This document shows, piece after piece, positions 24,001 to 36,000 of a DNA stretch of 64,000 nt. How positions within the stretch are numbered: position 1 is the first letter of the stretch; each line of letters starts with the position of its first letter. This stretch comes from Cavia porcellus (Eukaryota; Chordata; Mammalia; Rodentia; Caviidae), in NCBI RefSeq assembly GCF_034190915.1, contig NW_026947485.1:32005519-32069518 (forward strand), written 5' to 3'. Below the pieces are notes generated by a model, which saw only the letters and a program-made list of their open reading frames with translations, was not told where the DNA came from and ran no database searches. A program made the translations under genes and the position numbers.

Positions 24001-27000
24001 ATTTTTTAAATTTAGGAATAACTTTTATAGAACTGATTGGTATTATGATTCAATTTTGATAAATGCAGCTCTGTAATTTACCCTTGCCTATATACTTTAC
24101 CTATATCCATATAATTTGTGTTCCTAAAAAATAAGAAAGATTTTCATCACCCCAGAACATTCCATGTGATAATTGATCCCCAATCCTCTACTCAGTATGA
24201 GGTAATCATTTTGTTGATTACTGTCAGTTTAGGTTAGTTTTGCTGTTCAAAAACTTCACACAAATCAAATCATTATACATTCTTGAATCTAACTTTTTTC
24301 ACTTAGCATGTTTTTAAGCACTATCTTTGTTGTATGTATCCATAATTCATTCCTTTTTATTACTGAATGATGTTCCACTGAATGACTATACCATAATTTA
24401 TTCATTCTGTTGGACAACTGGGTAGTTTGTGTTATTAATAAACTTTTCCTGAATATTTCTGTGTCTGGAGGCATATGTTTTTTATTTCTTTTGAGTAAAC
24501 ACTTGATCAGGATTGCTATTTAACTTTCTATTAAATTGCCAAACTATAGATAGATGGTTGCATGATTGCATGCTTTCTATAGTGGCAAATAAGTACTATA
24601 ACTGCTTCACATCTTCAGCAACATTTGGCAGCATCAGTATCTTTGATTTTGGCCATTCCTCTGAACATTTAATGGTATCTCGTGATAGCTTTAATTTGAT
24701 GGTTTTAACCTGATGGCTAATAAAGTTTCTTCTTGCTGCTTATTAAGTGATCTTTATATACTCCATTATACGTGAATATTTTTCCTCAGACTATAACTTA
24801 CCTGTTTCTTTTTTAAGATGTCTTTTGAAAAGCAGTAGTTCGATTTTGATGAAATCCAGCTTCTTTTTTATGGCTAATGTTTCCCATGTTCTAAGAAATA
24901 CTCATTTGTTAAAGCCAAAGGTCATAAAATAGTCTGTTTTCTTGTCTAGACTCTTAATTTTTATGTAACTTCCAATTTTGTTCTTAATTAAAATTGTTTT
25001 GTCAATTTTATCCAGATCCTTTGCATATCTGTATAAGTTGTGGCTTTTCCACTTCTATTAAAAAGCCTTTTGTTTAAGGTTACATTGTGTTTGTAAATAA
25101 TTAGGGGAAAATTGCTATCTTGAACAACATTGAATCTTCCAGTCTAATCCATCCATCTAATTCTCTCTTTCTCTCTCTTTCTCTCTCTCTCTCTCATATA
25201 CATACACTTCATAGTCATCTTTATTTTCTCTAGTAATGTTTAGTACAGTTTTGTTTTTTATTAGGATTAAATTTTAGAATTTTGTGGTTTTAATGTTATT
25301 GTAAAAAGTATTTTATTTCATTTTCTAGTTATTTACTAATAGCATGTAAATTGATTTTTATTAAGTCTAAAGTTGTTTTTGTATAAATGGCTGTTTCTAT
25401 ACTTTTTAAATTATCATTTTCCTGTAACTTATTAATACAGTGAAATGCATTGTTTTGGTTAATTCTGTTCTCTGTTTGGTTCTACCAGGTTGTATTTATT
25501 TTCTATTTTCCAAATATCCCTGCCTAATTCCTTTCCTCATGCTTCACCAAGAGTCAATTTTTTTTAGTGTGCTATTTTATTACTACTTTTGGCTTTTTAA
25601 ACTATTATATCTTTTTAAAAACTCAATCAAAAAAATTTTAAGAATTCCATTATCTCTTGTTTTCTAACCTTTTTAAGCTATACTTTTTTTTCTTTTTTAA
25701 TTTTTAATTTTAAAGAGAATAAAACAAAAGAGAACAGAACAATGCAAGCAACGTAGCACTTCACAACCAAACACCCGGACATCAGCAGTAGCTACCATAA
25801 TGTCTCTTTTCTTCGAAATAGTTGAGCATACCTTCACACACATTAATATCAAACATAAAAAAAGTAGAAGACTATTCAAAAGAATGAAGGCATTACAGGA
25901 CTTCAAAACCAAATAACAGGAAATGAACAATGGCTACTATAATATTTCATTTTCCTCAAAAAAATTTTTTTTCAAAAAATTTGTCTATACCATCACACAT
26001 AATAAAATCAAATAAAGTACAACAGGATAGAACCAATTAAAACAGAAGAACAAAAGCATGGTAGGATTCAAAGCAAGATTATAGTAAATCAGCTATGGTT
26101 ACCATATATAGCTATTCATACCATTCAAAATAGCTATTCATATCATTACATACCATTCATACCATTACACATAATAAAATCAAACAAAACAGAATAAAAC
26201 CAAGCAGACAAATGAATGAAAGCATTGTAAGACTTCAAAGCAATATAATAGGAAACCATGATTACCATAGTATTTTCCAGTATATTCAAAATAGCTGCCC
26301 CTACCATCTGACAGCATAGAATCTAACAAAACAAGACAGAATAAAGCCAAACCTAACAAAATTGTGTAAACAATGCAAGAGTTCAAGATAACACAATAAA
26401 AAATTGACAGTAGTTTCCATTTTTCCCTCCCAAGTATTTCCTCCCCTTTGCTCTCACATTTTGCCTTGGGATCCCATTAACTCCTGTTTCTTATGCTAGG
26501 GTTCACACGTATGTGTTCGAACTGTTTCGGCTATGAACATGATCTCCAGTTATATCCATTTACCTAAATGAGCCTTGAGATTATTCTACTTTATAGCTGG
26601 GTAGCTTTCCACTGCATGAAAATACCATATCTTTCTTATCCATTCTGTGGTTGATGGGCACATTAGTCTTGCTTTTTTTTTTTTTTTTTTTTTTTTTGGT
26701 CTCCTGTCACATGAAACTATTGTTTTCTCTCCTTTGATTTTTAGTCTATGAATTTCCTTTCCAGTTAAACGTGTTTCTTGTGTACAGTGCATCAATGGAT
26801 CTTGTTTCTTGATCCACTCTCCCTGTGTTTCTTTTTATTGCTGATCTGAAGCCATCTACATTAATGTTTACAACCGGCATACATTGGTTTTGTCTCTGCC
26901 CTGCTATCCACCTGTTGTTGGCCCTTCACTTTTCCCCTTCATCCAGTTGCCTGTCTTGTTTGGTGATCTTCCTCTGCTGCTGTCCCTGGAACCATGGTCA

Positions 27001-30000
27001 GCTTTGTCTCTCTTTAGAATATCCTTTAGCACTCTCTGTAGAGTTGGTTTGGTAGTCATGAATTCCTTCAGTTGTTCTTTACCGTGGAAGTATCTTATTT
27101 TTTTATCAATTTTGAAAGATAGTTTTGCAGAGCAGATCAGTCTGGGTTAGAAGTTGTTTTCTTTTATGGTTTGAAATACTTCAGACTCTTCTTGATGGTT
27201 TGTGCTGCTAAGTCTGATGTGATTCTGATTGGTTTTCCTTTATAGGTAATCTGTCTTTTTTTCTCTAACAGCTTTTAATATTCTATTCTTGTGCTGAATT
27301 TTTGGGATCTTGATTATTGTATGTCTGGGTGTAGATTTACTTTGGTTATGGCTAGTTGGAGTTCTATATGCCTCACTTTCTGTATGCCAGATCCATTGGC
27401 CATGTTTGAGAAGTTTTCTATTACTTCTGTGAATATTCTTTTAATTTCATTTGTGTTGACCCCTACTTCTTCACCTACACCTATCATTCTTAAGTTATAC
27501 TTCTTTGCATCCTCTTGCAGCCATTGGGTTGTTATTTCCTGATTCCATGTTATTTTTAAGAGATCTTTCCTTTCACATTCACTAGCTGCAATCCTGTCTT
27601 CAAAGTTTGAAAGTCTATCTTCAGTCTCTTTCAAGTAGTTTTGCCAGCTTTTGATTGAATTTTTAATTTCCTGCATCTCTCTTTGAATGTTTCATGCATT
27701 GTAATTCCTTTCTACATTCATTCAAGATTCCATCATTTTCCTATGCACCTCTTTATTGTCTCTGTCTTCTTTAGACTTGCTGAACAATTCTTTCATTATG
27801 TTTGTGATTTCTTCTTTTACTTGAGACATTATTTCGGATTTGACAGCTTTTACAATCTCATGAAGTTGTTTCCTTACTTCATTTGCTATCCTCTCAGAGA
27901 TTTCAGGTGTGTGACTTTCGTTTTCTTCCATGACTGTATCTCTCAGACTTATTCTGTGTGGGCTAGAGGGCTCAGTTTGCCTTTTGTTCCTTCCTCTTGA
28001 CATTCTCCTGGGTTCCTCCAAAAAACCAGGTTGGGGAGCCCTCGGCACTTCCTCTGTTGGCTGCCTCTAGGCAGTGTAGGGGGATGAGACAGACACCTGG
28101 GTTCCTCTAATTCCAGATTTACAGAGAGATAGGAGGATGTGGAGCAGGCTTCTCTAGGCCTATGCAGCTACACTGGCTTTGCTGATGATCAGGGGTACAT
28201 GGAGGTGGGGTTGCTTCTCTTATCCTGTGTGACTACACTGGGACTCCCACGATGGTGGCAGATACATAGGAGTGTGTTTGTCTGATACTGCTAGTGGGTG
28301 ATGGCTGCCTGGGAACCAAGGTCCTCCAGTGATGGCCTACAGATGCACAGGGCTTACCTGGCTGTGTGTCTCTGTTCCTGCTGGCTGCCTGCAGGAAGGA
28401 GCCTTCTGGTGGCAGCTCCCTGAGAGTGAAGACGGATCTGCTGTTTTTCTCTGCCCATGTTGGCCACCTGCAGGACGTGGCTTTTTGGTGGTGATGCACA
28501 GCAGGCAGAGGTGGATCTGTCTGTCTCCCTCAATCCGCATGGAAGAAGGGGCCCTCCAGTGGCAACACCCAGCAGGCAGAGGCTGATCTCCTGGTTCTCA
28601 TGGCCTGCACTGGGCACACAGAGGAAAGGGCCTTACAGTGGCAGTGCCTGGCAGGCAGAGACCAATCTCCTATACTTTTTCAGTAAAAATAACTTTAGTA
28701 AACTTAAAACTGGCAATTATAAAAATATGGTAATTATATTTAGCAAACAGGTCTAACAAATGTTGAAACCACAAATGTAATATTTTCTAGTAGATACATT
28801 AAAATAGTAAAACAAATGTTAGTGTGTTTTATTAATATAGTATATCCTAAATATCTCAACATGTAGTCAATATAAAAGAATCATTACAACTTTCTTTGGT
28901 ACTGCAGAATTTGATATGTACTTACTTCAATTTAAACTGGCCACATTGCAGGTGCTAAATATTCAGCCCTAAGAATTTCAAAAGTGTATTCTAAGTTTGT
29001 AAGATTCTCTACATTACACCTGACATTTAAGACCTCATTATAATTACTTACCTCAGAGTAATTTGATAGGAAAAAGTGGTAACAATGTCAAGCTTTTCAA
29101 TCTGGTTTAGAAAATGATACAGAAAATCTATTGCCTATAATCCTAACATTCTTTGGCTGAGGCAGAAGGCATGTGAGGTCAAGGCCAGCCCTGGGTATAT
29201 AAGTGACTTTGAAGCCAACCTGAGCTTACACCAAAACTTTGTCTGAGTAAACAATTTTAAAAATTTTTGATCTTTTATTCCAGATAAACTTGGCCCTACA
29301 GTGTTTGCTCCTGTAAAAATGGATCTTGTTGGAAATATTAAGGTTTGTATACTGGCTTGTCTCTGTGAGAACTTGTAAATAAAGAAAAATATTTTCAATA
29401 CTTGTATGTTTAACAAGAATTTAAATCAAAAAGTAAAACACATATTACAGTTCTTTCAAAGAACAAGAATCTTTGTTCTCACATTGTGAATGTTCAGCAG
29501 GATAACTAATGATGCCCTTGCTGTACACTGGAGGCAGGCTTTTTGTGGCGTGGAATGTTTGTTTTAAATATGAAACCAGCATTTCCTTTTCATGCCCCAG
29601 CATGGATCAGTGGAGATCCACTGTAATGTCAACAGTGATTCTGTGCTTTTTGGATATAAACAATGACAAGTTACATATCTCCCAGAACTGTTAGAGACTG
29701 TAATTGTCAGTGAGCAGACTCACAATGTCCGACTTCAGGTGCAACTGCAGGGGACTGTCAGCAGTATAGGAGTCTCTCGGAGCCTCCTCCTTCCTAGTTA
29801 AGTTGTAAATATTACTTCCAACCTTTAAACTTTGAGTCTCTTCTTAAATGTAGAATGCGTGTTACTTTCTTGAGAAACATAGTAAGCAAAGATGAGTGTC
29901 TTTCATCACGAGATACACTGTTTGAGGAAGCAGATAAGAAGTTCCTGCAGGCATGCTCATTGTATATTCTGAGGGAATAGTTGCATGAGATGTGCTCATT

Positions 30001-33000
30001 GTCCTTGTTGAGTTTTGTATCCCAAATAAAAAAATGTCTGCTAAACTCAGCTGGAGAAGCGGCTTCAAGGCAGGAAAAAAATATTCCAAAAACAATAATT
30101 TAAAACCCTAGGACTAATATTTAATTTTATTTTAAGTCTTCTAGTCAACAAGAAGAAAGTTAGTAGTTTTATTTTCATTTCTTAGAGGCCTTCTTGCCAT
30201 AGTTAAACCTCAATGCTAATACTTACTTTGCTTGGTAACTTTAGTGTCTGTAACATTGGTTATTTCCTTGTTTTTCCTCCAGAAAGTAAATCAGAAGTAT
30301 ATAACCAACAAGGAAGAGTTTACTACCCTCCAGAAAATAGTGCTGCATGAAGTGGAGGCGGATGTAGCTCAGGTTAGGAACTCAGCTACTGAAGCCCTCT
30401 TGTGGCTGAAGAGGTGAGGCAGTTGGTGGGGCAGCAGCTAAAATCCAGCAAATGTTACCAGCACAAAAAAGACTACTTGTGAAAGAAGAATCTAACCAAA
30501 TTGTGTTGCCCTTTCTAGAAAGCACATCACCTCTTCTTTTTTTGCATCTCTTTTAATGATGATATTGTATATATTAAAATATATGCATGTATATGTATAT
30601 ATATTTATGTTTATATAGATGAATGATAGAAATCTTAAAGGACAGGAAATTCAGCTTTAAGTCAATGACTCTTCAACTTTCATGGCATCAGAATTTTCTT
30701 AAGGACTTGTTAAAAACACTGGATTTAAAACCAGAATTTCTGGCTCCTTAAGTTTAAGGGAAGGTCTTGGAATTTATAATTGTAATAAATCCCAAGTAAT
30801 GCTACAGCCCTAGTCCTGGGACCACGTTTTGAACTACTTTAGGTATATTAGATGGGGTAAGGGAAAGGTCCAGAGACTTTCTATGATTTGGCCTATTTAT
30901 TGCTATGTCTGGAACGTTATTGAAATAGGAGCTTTGGTATTTGCCATTTTATACTCAGTCATATAAACAAGCCTTGAAAATATTTCTCCCTTTTTTATTC
31001 AGAGGTCTCAAATTTTTAAAAGGATTTTTGACAGAAGTGAAAAATGGTGAAAAGGATATCCAGACAGCCCTGAGTAAGTATTCTTTACATTTTGATATAT
31101 CATTTGAGTAGTATTTGGAATGGAAATCCTTGAAGAATGAGGCAGGATATAGGAAGTTTCTACTTTTCAGAGTTTGGTTTTGTCTCTTATTTCATTGTTA
31201 TGGATTGTATGCTTCCTGTATACTTTGTTTTAAAAGGACTAATGAATCAGATGTGGTGGTGAATGCCTGTAATCCTAGCACTCGGGATAGAGGCAGGAGG
31301 ATCACTGCAAGTTTTAGGTCAGCCTGGGCTATGTAGCAATGCCACATCTACAGAAACAAAACAAAGCAAGACAAAACTCATACAACAGTGTCCCAGTAAT
31401 GTAGCTACTTATTAAAAAGTATTATAAGTAAGTAGTTACTTATTAAAAAGTATAAATTGATGGAAAGCCATCCCTTAAATTTAATAGAAAGACATAATAT
31501 TAAGAAATTAGCTTTCTTAGTTTTATTAAATAAATCTTCAAATATAATGAAATGCTCAAATCTGTATTCAAAGAGACGCTCACTCCAGAAGCTATAAAAA
31601 GAATTGGAGGTAGAAATCCTGGGGATTTGTTCTGGAATGAGATTAAGAGCCAGTCATCATCCTGTACTCCTCAGATTATCTGTGTGTCTCATTTTGTACA
31701 CAGAGCCAAGACTTGGAGAAAGGCCCTGGTCAAAGGAGTTTACCCTACACAATATATCTAGCATTTTGACAGCAACATTGTAGGTACTTTGTCAGCATTT
31801 GACAGATGGGTGGATGATGGATGTGTGCAGGCATCTATCAGACCTTATTTAGGAAAATACTAAGACTTGGAAGCACCTCACCGAGTTCCTAATGGAGTGA
31901 TTAAACTCTCACATTGGACTGTAGGCCTTGAGGCATGTGTTTGAGGAAGAATGAAATGCCATATTATTTGAGGTCCTGCATTACTGTAATTTATGTAGTT
32001 AGGTGTTGAGTAGCCATGATTATGAGTAGTAAAAGGAACTAATTAGATGTTTCTGGTAGAGAGGAGAGCCAGTGTTCTGTGTGTTATCTTTTTCAGTTTT
32101 ACAGGTAGATTCTGCCACCTTCTGTTAGTCTTCCTTCTGGGGTATGAATCTTGAGAGATTCTGCTTCCATATGATTTCCGCAAGCCACCTGGTCTAGAAA
32201 TTGCTGGTGTGCCATAAAACAATTAGTATGGATGTTTCAGTAACACCTTGTGGATTTAAGCAACTTAATCTTTACATCAATCTATCTTTATATGAAAGGG
32301 AATCAAAATTATGAAAGACTAAAATGCTTGTTTCAGACCTTCACAGGGATCTGAGGCAACCCTTACAACCCTTACCTCAAAACTCCATATTTTCAGTCTT
32401 CACAATCCCTGACCACCTTCCATTTTTAATTCCCTGTAAATCTCCGTATTTCAAGGCAGGTTCAGTTTATTCTCCTTTTATGTTGTGCTTTTGAGTACTA
32501 AAAGTGTATTCACAATGCTGGGGTTTTAACTCAGTGGCATAAGCGCCTGCCTTGCAAGCACGTGGTTATGAGTACAGTCCCTGGTACTGATAAAAAAAAA
32601 AAAACAAAAAACGTGTATTCACCACCTCCACTCGTGCCCTCTAGTCAGTATATGTGAAATGATAGGGCGTGTGGAATGACCACTGGAGCATGGATTCTGG
32701 AATGGTCACTTACTAACCTCTTTGTGCCTCCATTTCTTTTATCTATAAAACAGAGCTGGTGATACTATTTCTCTAATAAAGTTGTTTTAAAGATTATATA
32801 GGGATTTGGGGCTGGGGTATGACTCATTGGCAAGGCAGTGCCCTGAGTTCGATTCCTGGTTTCAAAAAACAAAACAAACAAGCAAAGAGATTATATAGGT
32901 TCATGCATCTGAAAAAAATTAGAAAAGCTTTGGGCACATAATAAGCACTCAGTAGAGTGCTTTGTTCTTTTATCATTATTCTTTTATCATTTTTCTTTTT

Positions 33001-36000
33001 ATTTATTCTTTTATCATTATTCTTACATCATTTATTCTTTTATCATTATGATCACAACCATCACATGTGAAGTTGATAACCTGCAGGGAAATGGGACTTA
33101 TTTGTCCCAAATCAGAAATGGTAGGTTAGTTTGTTAAACTCAGCTCACAAACCAGAAGCTTCTCTTCAAACTAACTTCTTAATGGAGATTTCACACTGGA
33201 AGGATGACATCACCTGTAGGAATGCAGAAGATTTGGGAGTCGGCGTTGCATACCTGTGAATTGCACAGTTGCATGCTGCTATGTCAGCAGAGAGGAGGCA
33301 GGCAGTACCATTCCCATTGAGACCTTGCTGGAACTGGGCTAAAATAGAACCAGCTGCTCATGGAAAAAGGCTTTGACCCTGAAGGTGGAATGGAGGTAGA
33401 GCATATGCCCTTAAACCCTGCCCCCATCCTCGCTTTGTACCTTTTTCTCCTTTAGCTCATGCCTTTTATTTCATTTGGAGCCTGGCCCCGGTAGATGTGG
33501 ACTCTGAAGAAACAAGAGAGTTTTCAGGCAAAACCTGCTTTGTGACTGAATTAATCATGGCTGATCTCAGCTCTTCCTTTTTCCCCTTCCACTACAGTTC
33601 TATTTTCAGTGCTGAAATGGGGGCTGTGAATTTGATATTTTAATTCTGACGTTCATGTCATTTCAAAGATGATTTTCTTGATTAAAATCATATCTTTGAT
33701 TGTAGTAATCTCTAATTTCCTGCTGCTCTTCACTGAGAAGAGATAAAGTACACTTAACCAATTACCCTTCCTCCCCTCCAGACACAGGCAAAAGAAGCTC
33801 TGTACAAACAAATGTGGCTATTGAGACTTGTTTACAAAGACCCTATAAGCTGGGCTCCTCAATGCATGTTTCTTGTGGGATAATTGCATTTCCTTTCTTA
33901 CTTTAAAATCACAAACTTTATATGAGGAACCAATATCTTGTCAGAAATGAGAGATGTGGGGGTATGTGCTATTTATATGCCATATAAGGCAAATTAGCTT
34001 GCTTTTTGTTTTGTCTTGTTTTGTTTCCTAAGTCTAAAATTCAATTTGATTTACTGTGAAAATGACTACTGCTAAAGAGTTCAGTGTTGATTGGGTGAGG
34101 TGGCACACCCCTGTAATACCAGTACTCAGGAGACTGAGGCAGGAGGATTGCTGCAAATTCAAGGCCAGCCTAAACTGCATAATAAAACCCTGTCCCAAAA
34201 AGACCAAAAAAAAAAGTATCCAGTGTAATTTTTGTATTGTTCTTGATAAACATTTAATCTTCCAAATAAGTTGGTTTGAAGAGGGTACGAACCTTCCCTA
34301 AGATTTAAAAACCTGGATCTTTAGTTGCCACATTGGCCCCAGGACAGTAACATCTTAACTACTTGGAAACTTACAAGAACATGGACCTTCAGGCCCTTCC
34401 TCAGGCCTGCTAAATTGGAAACTCCAGAGTGGGGCCTGGCAGGGAGATTTTGGTCCATACTGAAGTTTGAGACCTGCTCATCTTCTAATAGATCCAGACT
34501 TTGAAGCTCACCTTCCACTTGACTACATCTTGATTACTTGAAGTTTTCTTCCCTTCCTGTATTTGAGGGGTTATTAAGTAAATTAGTCATAGTAGCAGTT
34601 AATTTTGCCTCCTTTTCATCATAATTAGATAGCTTTTCAGTAAAACACTGCCTAAGAAATGTTTTGAAGTAAATGCTCATAAAACTTACAGTCTTAGTGG
34701 CCTTAGAGATGGGTGATATGTCAGAGTCCTAAATGACACATTGGAGACAGGTGTGGTGGTGCGTGCCTGTAATCCCAGCACTCAGGAGGCTGAGAGAGGA
34801 GGATCACTAATTTGGGGCCAACCTGGGCTATATAGTAAGTTCAAGGCCAGTCTAGACTACATAGCAAAAGAAAAAAAAAGAAACAGAAAACAGTGGAATG
34901 ATTGGTGCCTATTAGTTTTCTGGAAAACGTATGTTATGATTGTATTGCTGCATATTACCTGGATGAGCTCCTAGTACCTAGAAGGAGGCCTGATGCTTCA
35001 AACTGCCTTGTTTTTTGTTGTTGTTTATTTGTTTTGTTTTGTTTTTCACTTGGATCATGAGTTAGATTCCCCATAATAACACAGTGAAACATTTTGGTTA
35101 GTCGCATTCCAACAGTTATTCTGTACCCTTAGCATCGTGTGTCACACAGTGGATGTCACTTGAAAGGAGTTGAGTCCATAAGGCACGTATATTTAATAGT
35201 CTGCCCTAGGACTGAACCCCTCTATTTGCAGATGCCACATGAAAAGGGTTTTGGAAAGCACCCTTGTAGGTAGAAGGAAAAAAAGTGGCTCTGGCATTTC
35301 ATGCACCATTGTACTAAATGTTATGTGTTGTCCAGTTCTTTCAGCATGATAGCATATTGCTGCATCTCTCGCTTCAGAATGATTCCATAAATGTCAAGGA
35401 AAGATTAACCCTGAGAATATCTCTGGCACAGAATAGGAAAAACTTAAATGATGCTCAGTTATATATTAATGTGAAAGGCTTTCAAAAACAAGGAGAACTA
35501 AGAAAAAGAACTCATACTTGCAGATTTAGTATCAAATCGTAACTTGACTAATTACAAATATTGTGGGACGTGAATCAGGCCATGCCCTCTCCAGAGCCAT
35601 TTCCAGCATGTGTCTGCACTGGTAGTACTTGGCCAGCCACCAAGTTTTCCTAATGGTAATGTCTGAAGCTCACAAAGGGCATCTCTGAGCACTTCTTTCA
35701 TGTTATTTAGAAGAAGAAGAAGAAGAGCTGTGTGTTTGCATAGTCAGAATAAGGTGCTAATTTTTAAGGAAATGACTGGCAGGGCCATATTTTTCATTTT
35801 CATTACTGTTTGACAAAGAATAAATGGTAGTTTGTGGCAGAATGGTTTTGACGTAATACTGAATCCCCTGAGTTTCATTGCCTTTTAGCTTTATAACCTT
35901 GGTCAAGTCAGTGGGATCTCCATGTCTTCATTTGTAAAGGTATCGAATCGGGCAAAGTGATTATCAAGTCTTCCTAGTCAGAGGTTTTGATTCCAGTCTC

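Larger units (their letters stand above)
25689..28669 (-). mobile_element. Full-length half-L1 (HAL1-like) retroelement, antisense
   Basis: About 2.98 kb bounded by an 11-bp duplication CTATACTTTTT at 25678-25688 and 28670-28680. On the element's sense strand this begins AAAAAG, as L1 endonuclease targets do. Sense (minus-strand) order: tandem 5' monomers (28669-28231), ORF1 N-terminus (28048-27722), coiled-coil/RNA-binding part (27676-27314), ORF1 C-terminal domain (about 27210-27000), a short ORF2-start remnant, an internal A25 tract, an ORF2 C-terminal scrap (about 26670-26586), and a tandem 3' region ending in an A-rich tail at about 25698-25689. Stops and frameshifts make it inactive. 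Most of ORF2 is absent, which defines the half-L1 class. Confidence 0.75.

Noticed and set aside
28233..28756. Several overlapping 67-99 codon frames
   Set aside because: Repeated reading of the GC-rich monomers of the half-L1 5' end; similar peptides recur because the DNA repeats.
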